Shown here: positions 1 through 8,640 of the stretch, piece by piece
Layout: every line of letters begins with the position of its first letter
Numbering within the stretch: the first letter of the stretch is position 1
Assembly (NCBI GenBank): GCA_012295275.1
Contig: CM022665.1
Location: 42,983,652 to 42,993,651 of the forward strand
Direction: 5' to 3'
DNA: 10,000 nucleotides
Origin: Chrysomallon squamiferum
Lineage: Eukaryota > Mollusca > Gastropoda > Neomphalida > Peltospiridae
The notes under the pieces: model-generated
Databases searched by the model: none
Told to the model about the DNA's origin: nothing
What the model saw: only the letters and a program-made list of their open reading frames with translations
Translations under genes and position numbers: made by a program

Positions 1-473
1 TGGTCCGTTAAATGAAGGGTTGACTGTATGTGCGTGGGTGCGTGGGTGGGGGTTAGATATTGTGTGTGTGTAACTATGCAAATGTCTGTTACATCATTAT
101 GTAAATTGGTAGCACAGAACCACCTTGATATGTCAAAAGTATTTGCAAACAAATATTACCATTAATATAATACTACTACTACTACTAGTAGTTTTTATTA
201 TTATTATTTATATCATAATTAAGGTAGTCTTAATTTTCTTTCTTTTTATTTTTTCCCCGTCAATAAATTCTGTGTAATATATCTTTATAATATAAATCTG
301 CATTAGGAAAAAAGTAATAAAAAAAAAAATTTAAGTAAAATAACGTAATAAATTGTGTTCTTCATAATGTAAAATGTTATTATACTCTAATAATAATAAT
401 ATTTAAAAAAACAAAACAAAGTAATACAAAACAAAACAAAATAAAATAAAATACATAAATAAATAAATAAATA
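1..473. other. AT-rich spacer
   Basis: No gene seen. It holds a short TG run at 59-71, (ACT)n running into AGTAGT at 170-192 (a small palindrome), T-rich and A-rich stretches, and AAAACA/AAAT repeats at 405-472 that lead into the tandem array. Confidence 0.6.
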
Positions 474-812
474 CTACGTAAAACATTGTAATAAAATGTT
501 TCACAATATAAGCCTGTACAGATCTAAATAAACAATACAAATAAATTCTATGTGAAACAATGTAATACAATGTCTTGTTCCTAATTTAAGCCTGTACGGC
601 GCTAAATAAATTAAAATACTTTCTATGTGAAACAGTGTAATACAAAGCATTCTTCATAAAATAACTCCTGTAAATAACATTGAAATAAATTCAGTGTAAA
701 GCAACGCAATATAATACATTCATACTAATATAACTGCAGTAAATAACAATAAAAATCACTTCTGTGTCAACATTAAAAATAAATCTGCATAAAACAAGGT
801 AATATAATGTTA
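474..812. repeat. Degenerate tandem array with ~70-75 bp period
   Basis: Units begin at about 474 (CTACGTAAAACATTG), 548 (CTATGTGAAACAATG), 623 (CTATGTGAAACAGTG), 692 (CAGTGTAAAGCAACG) and 762 (CTGTGTCAACATT), so spacings are 74, 75, 69 and 70. Each unit continues with TAATACAA/TAATATAA and an ACT/AGCCTGTA..TAAATAA segment. AAGCCTGTAC occurs in the first two units, and CTCCTGTAAATAA or CTGCAGTAAATAA in the next two. A partial, shorter unit starts near 785. Related words (TTCTGTGTAATA, AAATCTGCAT) at 268-305 hint that the array once reached further left. Confidence 0.6.
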
Positions 813-1341
813 TTTAATGTCCTCTCTATAACCACATCTGATTTTTTTTTAAACATATTTTTTTTAGGGTTTTTATTGTTGTTGTTGTTGTTGTTGTTTT
901 TTATTGGTATTTTTATATGGCGTATGTAATGATATTAAATACTAATATGTAAAATATATACATCATCTTTATTGTATTCATGTGATTAATTTTTTGTTTT
1001 AGTTTTCATATCCATTTTGGCATATCTCTCCTGTTCTTGTAGATTTTATGTCCATATTGTCTGTCTGCCTCAGACCAAAATTTATTTTCTTTTCTTTTCT
1101 TTGGACAACAACAACAACATCATCATCAACAACAACAACAGCAACAGCAACAACAACAATAATAAGAGTAACAATAATATTAAATTATAAAAATAATAAA
1201 TATGAAATTTTTTTAAATATATTGATTAATTAATTGATTAATTAACCAATCCGTGAATCAATCAACCAGTCGATAGATAGATAGATAAAATAAATAAATA
1301 AATAAATTAAAAATAATTTTAATAATTTAAAAATTAAATTT

Positions 1342-1387
<46 letters not shown>

Positions 1388-1428
1388 GGTATCAAAAATA
1401 TCCATTTTTAACGCTTCACCAATAAGTC
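813..1428. other. Simple-repeat-rich spacer
   Basis: No gene supported. It holds (TTG)n at 876-896, (CAA)/(CAT) triplets at 1106-1164, GATA then AAAT repeats at 1272-1309, and (AAT)n at 1344-1387. The + strand open frame 1048-1233 is mostly encoded by the CAA/CAT triplets and is not taken as coding. Confidence 0.65.
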
Positions 1429-1449
1429 TTTTTTTTTTTTTTTTTTTTT
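1429..1449. repeat. Poly(T), 21 bases
   Basis: Uninterrupted T run directly beside the donor of the 1452-1629 exon; on the - strand the intron starts GTAAAA and continues as poly(A). Confidence 0.9.
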
Positions 1450-1451
1450 AC

Positions 1452-1629
1452 CTTCAATGATGCGCATACCAAACAAGTTATCCAGACTGAAATCATCGCT
1501 CTTTTTGTAAAAAGAAACGATTTTCCCCAACGCACCAATAACGCTGTCTAATGTCGTAGTCGTTGCATCACCGCAGCGCAGTAGCGGGAAATTAAACAAA
1601 AGCAGCCAGAAGACTTCTGCGGTCGCCAT
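1452..1629 (-). CDS. Candidate first coding exon of an unidentified secreted or membrane protein
   Basis: Read on the - strand this gives 59 codons plus one base, from MATAEVFWLLLFNFPLLRCG to DDFSLDNLFGMRIIE, then a donor GAAG|GTAAAA. I do not recognise the family. The first ~20 residues have a signal-peptide character (hydrophobic VFWLLLFNFPLL, then Cys-Gly-Asp-Ala). The rest is an amphipathic segment rich in Asp, Ser and Leu. The start is well supported: A at -3, G at +4 and an in-frame TGA upstream at 1675-1677. GC content is clearly above the flanks, as in the confirmed exons of the PhyH gene. The intron begins with a run of about 21 A on this strand (poly(T) 1429-1449 on +). The remaining exons would lie to the left, beyond position 1, or were not recognised in the AT-rich stretch 1-1428. 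Confidence 0.55.
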
Positions 1630-2280
1630 TTTTGTTTCCGTTTTTAACCAATTTACGTTTCCAGGCGGCAGATGTCAGTAACACGTTGATGGGAGGGTTG
1701 TAAAAAAATTATGGAATACCGTTTTGCCATAATTTGTCTCAAACACTACTATACGTTTTAATGGAATTTTGCTACTAAGTTCGGGAGTGTGGTTCACGAA
1801 AGGCGTGCTTGAAAATCTTCTCTGAAAAAAATTATATTAATCTGTATCTAATTATCTCACTATATGTCTGTCTGTCTGTATGTCTGTCTAACGATATATC
1901 CGTTTATTTAACGATTTGTTTGTCTGTCTGTCTATCTGTCTATCTCTCTATCGATTAGTCTACTTCTATCTACATATCAGTCTATTTATATGTATATGCA
2001 CGTATGACATATATAACTAACAGTAAATGTTTGTATGATGATAATAATTATGACATCATGCAGGTTATATTTATTTACATTTTACCATGTATTTAAAACA
2101 AGGGATCTTTTGTAATGGTTGGAACTGGAAAAAAGCCTAGTGGACGTACCGAAACGGAGTTACCCTCCGATCGAAGGCGTATCACGCTATCATTGATATA
2201 ATCTTTGTATAAGCAACACAGTAAAGTAAAGACAGTAAATTTTTGTGTCATGATGTTGGTGGAACGGGAAACAACAACAG
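1630..2280. other. Mixed-composition spacer upstream of the 1452-1629 exon
   Basis: Likely holds the 5' untranslated region and promoter of the - strand exon (1630 to about 1800), but no clear TATA box was found. An inverted CCAAT lies at 1649-1653. TCTG/TCTA repeats occupy about 1866-1985. A more balanced stretch at 2101-2200, with GATCGAAGGCGTATCACGC, is unexplained; short frames there carry no recognisable protein. Confidence 0.5.
1706..1735. repeat. Inverted repeat, 9 bp arms
   Basis: AAATTATGG (1706-1714) and CCATAATTT (1727-1735) are perfect reverse complements around a 12-base loop. It lies about 80-105 bases upstream of the - strand ATG at 1629. Confidence 0.7.
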
Positions 2281-2316
2281 TAATGATAATAATAAAAAAT
2301 AAAAATAATAATGAGG

Positions 2317-2348
<32 letters not shown>

Positions 2349-2353
2349 TAAAA

Positions 2354-2388
<35 letters not shown>

Positions 2389-2403
2389 AAATAATAATAA
2401 TAA

Positions 2404-2436
<33 letters not shown>

Positions 2437-2440
2437 TAAT
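2281..2440. repeat. (AAT)n microsatellite cluster
   Basis: Three long AAT/ATA runs with small interruptions. They account for the poly-Tyr/poly-Ile open frame on the - strand, which is not a gene. Confidence 0.9.
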
Positions 2441-2593
2441 TACCATTCTAACCACTGATTAAGCATCACGGTAAAGTTAAAAAGCAGGTGTTACAATTGT
2501 TTGTTTTTTTTTGTTTGTTTTTTTAATGTCAGATGTTCGTAATGAACGGTCAGAACCATTCTTTTTTTAGAATCGTATTGGAAGAAAAAAAAA

Positions 2594-2635
<42 letters not shown>

Positions 2636-3051
2636 AATAATAGAATTATCACCATCATCATCATTATTATTATTATTTATTTATTTATCTTAAATTAATG
2701 GACATAAATATGAATTTCTTAAATTTGATTAACTTTTTACCACTTTATATTTATTTACTACAAAAACGTAATGAAATTTTTATTTATTTATTTATTTATT
2801 TATTTATTGTTCAGACCGTTTGGGAATATTTTAGCTGTGAATTACCTCACATGGCTGGTAAAGCAGAATTACAAGGAAGTAGTCCGTGCTTTTTTATTTT
2901 TATTTTTATTATATCGACTCGTGATTATGAATACCTTTTTACCGTGTAATATCTTAGTCTATTCTGAGCTTCTATTTTTTATATCTCTTGAATTTTTCTT
3001 TCCTACTTTTTTCGTTTTCTTTCTAACTTTCTCTTTTCTTTCTTTCTTTCT
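2441..3051. other. AT-rich spacer with (AAT)n, (ATT)n and (TTTA)n
   Basis: (AAT)n at 2594-2643 is followed by CAT/ATT triplets at 2652-2688, so the two arms are partly self-complementary. (TTTA)n lies at 2777-2808. The less repetitive piece 2812-2895 gives PFGNILAVNYLTWLVKQNY in one + frame after a TTCAG, but no donor or family was found, so it is not called an exon. Confidence 0.55.
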
Positions 3052-3105
3052 AATATTTTTTTAATTTTTTTAATTTTTTTATTTTTTTGAATTTCTGCCA
3101 TTTCA

Positions 3106-3143
<38 letters not shown>

Positions 3144-3198
3144 TTTTTCTATTTTTTTTTTTTTTTCTTTTCTTTTTTTTTTTTTTTTTTTTTTTTTT
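3052..3198. repeat. Poly(T)-rich tract
   Basis: Nearly all T, including uninterrupted runs at 3109-3138 (30 T) and 3173-3198 (26 T). Lys-rich frames on the - strand come from this tract. Confidence 0.9.
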
Positions 3199-3225
3199 AT
3201 ATTCCTTCTTCCTTGTTCGCATTTT

Positions 3226-3461
3226 ATTTCGCGGAAAAACTCGGGGTAAAATGTTTACATCGTTATCGCGTATTTGTTTGTGCCTGTTTACATTAGGCAT
3301 GTCTGGGAATTCCCCCGCACGTCGACTGACACCGTGCATGTTTTTGACCCCAGAACGAATAGAATCACAGCGACAATTAGAAGACTCGGAGTTAACGACG
3401 AATGCTCACGTGAGACGTCGTGGGTTATAAGATCAAATCTCCTTCACCGCAACGTTGATCT
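3226..3461. other. CpG-rich island of unknown role
   Basis: About 235 bases with roughly twenty CpG dinucleotides, in strong contrast to the flanking T and CT tracts. It contains the perfect palindrome CTCACGTGAG at 3405-3414 (an E-box core), GACGTC at 3414-3419 and an inverted repeat AGATCAA (3430-3436) / TTGATCT (3455-3461). Frames are open on + (from 3274) and - (down from 3339), but neither shows a family, and no convincing splice pair was found. It could be a promoter, a first exon, an enhancer or a remnant of an interspersed repeat. Confidence 0.4.
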
Positions 3462-3489
3462 AAATCCCATTGTATTTGTATTTGTTTGT

Positions 3490-3613
3490 ATTTGTATGTG
3501 TGTGTGTGTGTCTGTCTGCCTCTCTCTCTGTCTCTGTCTGTCTGTCTGTCTCTCTATCTCTCTCTTTCTCTCTCTCTTTATGTCGTCTCTGTCTCTCTCT
3601 TTCTCTCTCTCTT

Positions 3614-3681
<68 letters not shown>
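3490..3681. repeat. (TG)n then (CT)n microsatellite
   Basis: TG repeats to about 3512, then imperfect TCTG/CT repeats. A pure (TC)30 run lies at 3622-3681. All Ser-Leu and Arg-Glu frames here are repeat translations. Confidence 0.92.
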
Positions 3682-3684
<3 letters not shown>

Positions 3685-4466
3685 TTTTTTCATTCTTTCA
3701 GTATCATACACTTTCCTATTTTAAAATGAAGGTATGATCTAAGGTCTGAAGGTTCCATGGACCAGATATCGTCAGCTGTACATATGTGATAAATATGTCA
3801 CTGCGGATCAAAAGCCGTAGTGTGTGTACTTCTATGAGTTTGAGAAGTTGCTTTAAAATATATTTCATTGACGTTATCTTAAATGTATCTCACGTACGTA
3901 TGTATGCGTGTGTGTGTTTGAGAGTGTGTATGAGTGCTTATGGGTGTGTGTATGTTTGTATGTATGCATGTATATATGGATATATGTGTGTATGTATGTA
4001 TGAATGTGTATATCTATGTATGTATGTGTGTATGTGTCTGTATGTATCTATGTGCATACATATGTATGTATAGGTTTATATTATATACTATTAAATAAAT
4101 ATAATTAGTACAGTTAAATTCAGACAGTATGCATTGTGTATAAAACAACACAAACAAACAGACACGCAATACCTGACTCGTTAGATAAGGAACAAAGTTT
4201 AAGTTCAGTCAGTGGGTGGAAATATGCACTTTTAAAAAAACAAACAAAAAACACACAACAATCTAACACTCTTGGAAAAGACTGAAAAACATAACGGGTG
4301 CTTACACGAGCTCACCAATCCTTTAAAAGGTTTTTGTATAGCACTGAAATATCAGATAGATAGACAGACTGATATAAAGTTTTCCGATGACAAGAAAATA
4401 CAAGGTGTTTAGGTGAGGTGATCGTGACACGGTTTTATTTTAAATGGTGACCTACTTCCTACTTAC
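3682..4466. other. Spacer, partly TATG/TGTG repeat
   Basis: Imperfect TGTG/TATG repeats fill 3897-4075. The stretch 3716-3868 on - has a 50-codon ATG frame (ending QTLDHTFILK) without family features. The stretch 4081-4460 is mixed sequence that would be intronic if the 4467-4620 exon is real. Confidence 0.5.
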
Positions 4467-4620
4467 CTGTACTTTTGAACTTCAGCGTACCTCCATCCCC
4501 CGCCCAGTTGTAGCGTCCTGTGGACACATTTCTGTTCTCTGTGATGAAAATGTACGTGTACGTGTGCTGCTGCACACAAACAGTCACCTTGTGTACGTCT
4601 GACTCTATGTTTGTTGATCT
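4467..4620 (-). CDS. Candidate internal exon of an unidentified gene
   Basis: On the - strand 51 codons plus one base are open, including DVHKVTVCVQQHTYTYIFIT and ENRNVSTGRYNWAGDGG and ending KFKST. The exon ends at ACAG|GTAAGTAG, a near-perfect eukaryotic donor. The start is placed after AACAACAG (AG at 4621-4622 on +). That acceptor is weak, because the sequence before it is A-rich rather than pyrimidine-rich. There is no ATG in frame, so an internal exon is implied (phase 0 in, phase 1 out). The frame is open only back to a TAA about 12 bases before the proposed acceptor. The peptide alternates beta-strand-like and turn-like segments (TYTYIFI, then WAGDGGTLKF) with an N-V-S glycosylation sequon, which suggests an extracellular beta domain. 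I cannot name a family. Composition is much less AT-rich than the flanks. Confidence 0.42.
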
Positions 4621-4701
4621 CTGTTGTTTTTAATTTTTTTAATTTTTACATTTTTCTCTTCAGATCACTCCCCTTTATTTTCTTCTAAAATTATGTCCGT
4701 G

Positions 4702-4704
<3 letters not shown>

Positions 4705-4766
<62 letters not shown>

Positions 4767-4861
4767 AAATTTATATTACTGTCTATTTTTATTTATTTAG
4801 TTAGTTTCTCTGCTTTGTTATTGGTTAAAAGACACTATCTATTTTTATTTATTTATTTAGT

Positions 4862-4939
<78 letters not shown>
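4705..4939. repeat. (TC)29 ... (AG)38 inverted repeat
   Basis: A pure TC run at 4705-4762 and a pure AG run at 4863-4939 lie 100 bases apart. They are reverse complements, so a stem of up to 58 bp with a ~100-base loop is possible in DNA or in a transcript. Confidence 0.9.
4783..4864 (+). repeat. Local direct duplication
   Basis: CTATTTTTATTTATTTAG followed by TTAG occurs at 4783-4804 and again at 4839-4864, the second copy with one extra TTTA unit. The (AG)n run starts right at the end of the second copy. Confidence 0.7.
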
Positions 4940-4943
<4 letters not shown>

Positions 4944-5629
4944 CTGCGAATATATGCAGGCATACATACATACAAACACACAAACACAAAAAACACAGAT
5001 ACAGACATACAAACAAATATATTCATCAGACACAATATTTTTCATTTTCTTCTATTCCATTTTTTTATCTTCTATTTTTAAAATTTATTGTTTTTTTTTT
5101 TTTTATTTTTTTTTTTTTTTTTTTTATTTAGTAATATTATTATTCAGTATACACGGATATAAAAAGACTGTCTATGTCACAATTTTAAAACGGAAATATT
5201 AAAACAATTTTGTTTATACATTTCCCGTTGGCGGGATCGTTACTGCTGAAGTGTAAAGAATTAAGATAGCGAGATATATTAATAACAAGATAATAAAGAT
5301 CTCGATAAAACCGAAATCGTGATGAATAAATATTTATAATTGCGATGAAACAGGATGGGTAAAGTTACATAAAGATTTTCCGTGCTGTAACGGTTCTGAA
5401 TTTCGACATGCCGGAACTTTTCTGCACACCTGTGTTGTTGTTATTGGTTTACAATCACTGTCTCCCAGTCGTACCCTGAATACAGGGGTAACCGTTAAAT
5501 GTGCGAAAAACAACGAAAATCCGGTTTCGCCGTATAATTATTACGTGAGTTTCTGATTTTGTAACTTCCTGAAGCAGGGGTATGCAGCCTGCGGTGGTCC
5601 ACTGACCCCTTTTTGTAAGGAAAATTATT
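4940..5629. other. Spacer with poly(T) and one mixed-composition stretch
   Basis: ACAT/CACA repeats lie at 4957-5000 and poly(T) at 5091-5125 (one A at 5105). Positions 5211-5629 are mixed-composition sequence. On + a 76-codon frame without ATG is open at 5326-5553 (including TLNTGVTVKCAKNNENPVS), with a GTGAGT at 5535-5540 that could be a donor. No family is recognised, so it is not called. Confidence 0.45.
5575..5607 (+). repeat. hAT-transposon-like terminal motif (weak)
   Basis: CAGGGGTATGCAGCCTGCGG at 5575-5594 resembles the ends of many animal hAT elements, which start CAGGGGT.NNCAACCT.CGG. No matching inverted end with an 8-bp duplication of the preceding TCCTGAAG was found in the window, so this may be a solo remnant or chance. 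Confidence 0.25.
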
Positions 5630-5664
5630 CATACGCGCGCGTGCGCACACACACATATACACAT
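5630..5664. repeat. Alternating pyrimidine-purine tract, potential Z-DNA
   Basis: Thirty-five bases of unbroken Py-Pu alternation: a CG-rich core at 5634-5646, then CA and TA steps. Mixed CA/TG repeats continue to about 5726. Confidence 0.85.
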
Positions 5665-5724
5665 TCACGCACACACAAAAAAAATACATCGTGTTTATCT
5701 GTGCGTGTTCGTGTATGCATGTGT

Positions 5725-6253
<529 letters not shown>

Positions 6254-6413
6254 TCATACTTGAAATACTTAAGGATCTAGAAGACAAAAGCACACTTTGC
6301 ACGAAGTAATCTGGCGCGCCCCTGCAACATAATACGATACCCTGATCTAGGAACAAGATCCTTAAACCATTTCTATGAATAAACATGATGTTATATGATA
6401 GCTGAGCTTTATA

Positions 6414-6415
<2 letters not shown>
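6254..6415. other. Mixed-composition spacer
   Basis: Non-repetitive sequence between the possible transposase fragment and the ATT repeat. A - strand frame through it shows no recognisable domain. Confidence 0.4.
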
Positions 6416-6474
<59 letters not shown>

Positions 6475-6565
6475 GCTGCTGCTGTTGTTTTTATTGTTAT
6501 TTTTGTTTTTGTCGTCGTCATCATCACTGTTATTATTATTATCATCATCATCGTCGTCATCATTA
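6416..6565. repeat. (ATT)n then GCT/GTC/ATC triplets
   Basis: A pure ATT run of about 59 bases (6416-6474) passes into mixed triplets. The poly-Ile and Thr-Met frames on - are repeat translations. Confidence 0.9.
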
Positions 6566-6888
6566 TAATGATCTTTTTCATTAAATATAAAAAATAAAAA
6601 TTATTTATTTATTTCATTTTATAATAGTTTAATTTAAACTAATTTATTTGTATTATTTAGACATTTATTTACATATTCATTTATTGATTTGTTTGTTTCT
6701 TTTTCTTTGTTTATTATGTTATTGTTGATTTATTTGGGTTTTAAAACTGAACAAATTTGTCTTTTCTTAGACAAATCTATGAATGTATATATATATATAC
6801 ATAAAAAAAATATATAGTTACTTTCATATTAATTTATTTCCTTTTTTTTTTATTAATATTATTTTTTTGATCGCTTTGTTATTTAGAA

Positions 6889-6919
<31 letters not shown>

Positions 6920-7294
6920 TACTTATTTATGCTTATTTATATATATATATATTTACTGATTTATTTATTTATATATTATTCATTCTTTAATTATTATTAT
7001 AATTTTATTTTTATTTTATTTTACTTTTATTTTATTTTATTTTATTAAATCATTTATTTATTATTATTATTATATTTCATTTATTTTATTTTTTTATTTT
7101 TTTTTTTTTTACTCATTCATTCATTCTTTTAAAAGTACTAAACGGAACACTCACATAAAATCTAAATGGATTTTTTCTTTAAAGTGCATTCAGGACACAC
7201 AACGAGCCATTTAAAAATAAATCGGTGGTTTTACCTAGCCCACGTATTCCATTCTTGTTTTCTTTTCGTTTAATCGGCGTCGACTCTTCATAGT
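6566..7294. other. AT-rich spacer upstream of the PhyH-family promoter
   Basis: TTTA/TTAT/TTATT repeats, a TA run at 6788-6799, (ATT)n at 6892-6919 and T-rich sequence up to about 7110. Positions 7140-7294 are less repetitive and may hold distal promoter sequence. The - strand frame 7179-7364 overlaps the promoter and is not called. Confidence 0.55.
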
Positions 7295-7475
7295 CACGTG
7301 CAACCTGTAATTTTCGTATCTTCCTGTTTCGGCCACACCTCTTTCCGTTTATTATTGTTTGCACTGTTTTTTTTGTTTTTTTACGTCATCTTCGTCAGCC
7401 AATCAAATTTAGTCGTTTCTGTAGTCTCGGTATTTCCAAACGTATATAAAAAGAGCAGAAATGAAACAGAATCGG
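7295..7475 (+). promoter_or_regulatory. Putative promoter of the PhyH-family gene
   Basis: Within about 180 bases upstream of the inferred transcription start lie several known element types in ordinary order. There is a perfect E-box CACGTG at 7295-7300, a FOX-like TTGTTTGC at 7354-7361, a CRE/bZIP-like TTACGTCAT at 7381-7389 (ATGACGTAA on the other strand) and a CCAAT box at 7399-7403 in the context GCCAATCA. A TATA box at 7443-7450 follows. Spacing from CCAAT to TATA is about 40 bases. Short motifs occur by chance, so the support comes from the cluster and from its place directly in front of exon 1. Binding by any factor is inference. Confidence 0.55.
7443..7450 (+). promoter_or_regulatory. 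TATA box
   Basis: TATATAAA followed by AAGAG, a strong match to the eukaryotic TATA consensus. It places the transcription start near 7470-7480 and gives a 5' untranslated region of roughly 100 bases before the ATG at 7579. No upstream ATG is present in that leader, so translation should start at 7579. Confidence 0.6.
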
Positions 7476-7578
7476 ACATCGGACAAGCGAAGAATTTTTA
7501 ATCTGTAAACTCGGTAAAACTCGTAACTGCTCAACAGAGGTTCAGTACTGCTCAGCGAAGCTCAAAAAAGTATTCAAG
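7475..7578 (+). other. Inferred 5' untranslated region of the PhyH-family gene
   Basis: About 100 bases between the inferred start site and the ATG. It is of mixed composition, free of simple repeats and of upstream ATG codons. The left boundary is only an estimate from the TATA box. Confidence 0.45.
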
Positions 7579-7708
7579 ATGCCAGCAGTCGATAAAGATT
7601 TCGTGAAGTTCTTTGACGAGAACGGTTATCAAAGTGGAATCGATGTGTTGAATGCCGAAGAGACGCAAGATTTGAAAGATAAATTCAGAGCATTTGAAGA
7701 GAAAATAG
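7579..7708 (+). CDS. PhyH-family dioxygenase, exon 1 (start codon, residues 1-43)
   Basis: This is the first coding exon of a phytanoyl-CoA dioxygenase-family protein. It encodes 43 codons plus the first base of codon 44, beginning MPAVDKDFVKFFDENGY and ending AFEEKI. The N-terminal pattern (FF.ENGY, then a helix containing NAEETQDLKDKF) fits this family, where a short segment ending in a GY/GF motif is followed by 'ls.ee...l...f'. The start is chosen because an in-frame TGA lies at 7462, no other in-frame ATG intervenes, the -3 base is A, and a TATA box sits about 130 bases upstream. The donor is ATAG|GTAAAT at 7709. Reading on into the intron stays open to 8043, but that stretch is low-complexity triplet repeat and is not coding. 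Base composition changes sharply at the donor. The splice junction is predicted, not confirmed by RNA. Confidence 0.9.
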
Positions 7709-7740
7709 GTAAATATTTATCATTTTATGTTATTTACAGA

Positions 7741-7978
7741 TTGTTGTTTTTGTTGTTGCTGTTGTTCTTGTTATTAATATTATCATCATCATCATCATCA
7801 TTATTTTTATTATTGTTGATGTCGCGGTCGTTGTTTTTGTTAAATGATTACTACTACTACTACTACTACTGCTACTATGCTGCTGTTGCTGCCATATTAT
7901 TATTAATATTATTATTATTATTATTATTATTAGTAGTAGTAGTAGTAGTAGTAATAGTAGTAGCAGTAGTAGTAGTAT
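7741..7978. repeat. Mixed triplet microsatellites in intron 1
   Basis: TTG, ATC, ACT/TAC, CTG-like, ATT and AGT/GTA triplets follow one another, giving the Leu/Tyr/Val homopolymer frames that extend exon 1. Confidence 0.9.
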
Positions 7979-8640
7979 ATTTTAATAATATCTTAATTTC
8001 TGTTGTATTAAAAAGTAAACATTTCTCATTTATAAATATCTAAAAGTTAGAATTTCTATTTGTCTAACGACTGTTATTAATAAATTATTGAACTTTACGA
8101 TATTCAAACGTTCGGTTATTCTTCTAATTCGAAAAGTAAAAACATCTGCTGCCTCTTCAACATCAGATATATTTTCTATTAACAAAAATACTTCATCGGG
8201 TTTTTATTTTTTTTTTTTTTTTTATATATATATATTTTTTTTTTTTTTTGCACTCGTTAATTCATAAGCTGGGAAGCACATTCCAATGTTTTTCATTTGT
8301 CAGATATTTACGTTCCAAGTCTGTTTTCTCACTGGCTGTTTTTGTATAATAATGTGCATATATGTATGTATGTTTGTTCATTATCCACTCATTCATTTAT
8401 CGTTTCAATTCGTCTGAAGTTTTGACTGATACGGTACTCCGTAATCTGTTTCATGACAATACTTTTTTTTTATTATTATTATTAATATTTTTTATTATGT
8501 TTTTTTTCTTAGTATTATTATTTATATTATTTATGGTATGCATTACATAAAATGGTAATCAAATTAGTGTTTTATTAAATGTATTGAAATCGTACTACCG
8601 TTTCAAAATAATATTCGATCCAGTTTTTATCTGTTATTGT

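Noticed and set aside
76-83. Perfect POU octamer ATGCAAAT
   Set aside because: A single 8-base match in AT-rich spacer far from any gene start is expected by chance.
2137-2160. GGACGTACCGAAACGG, reminiscent of a hammerhead ribozyme
   Set aside because: The required CUGAUGA core is absent nearby.
2771-3064. + frame with PFGNILAVNYLTWLVKQNY after a TTCAG
   Set aside because: Looks protein-like for about 28 codons but has no donor, no recognised homologue and T-rich flanks.
3274-3729. 151-codon + frame starting in the CpG island
   Set aside because: Two thirds is CT-repeat translation and the unique part has no family match; kept only as part of the island description.
3716-3868. 50-codon ATG frame on -
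   Set aside because: This length is expected by chance, and no domain, signal or splice context supports it.
4316-4343. 28-base microexon on - that would join in phase to the 4467 donor (TTTCAG acceptor, GTGAGC donor)
   Set aside because: Phase fits but the evidence is too thin; splice dinucleotides this close together are common.
7709-8043. Read-through of exon 1 into a 154-residue frame
   Set aside because: The extension is homopolymeric Leu/Tyr/Val from triplet repeats, and a good donor at 7709 joins in phase to exon 2.
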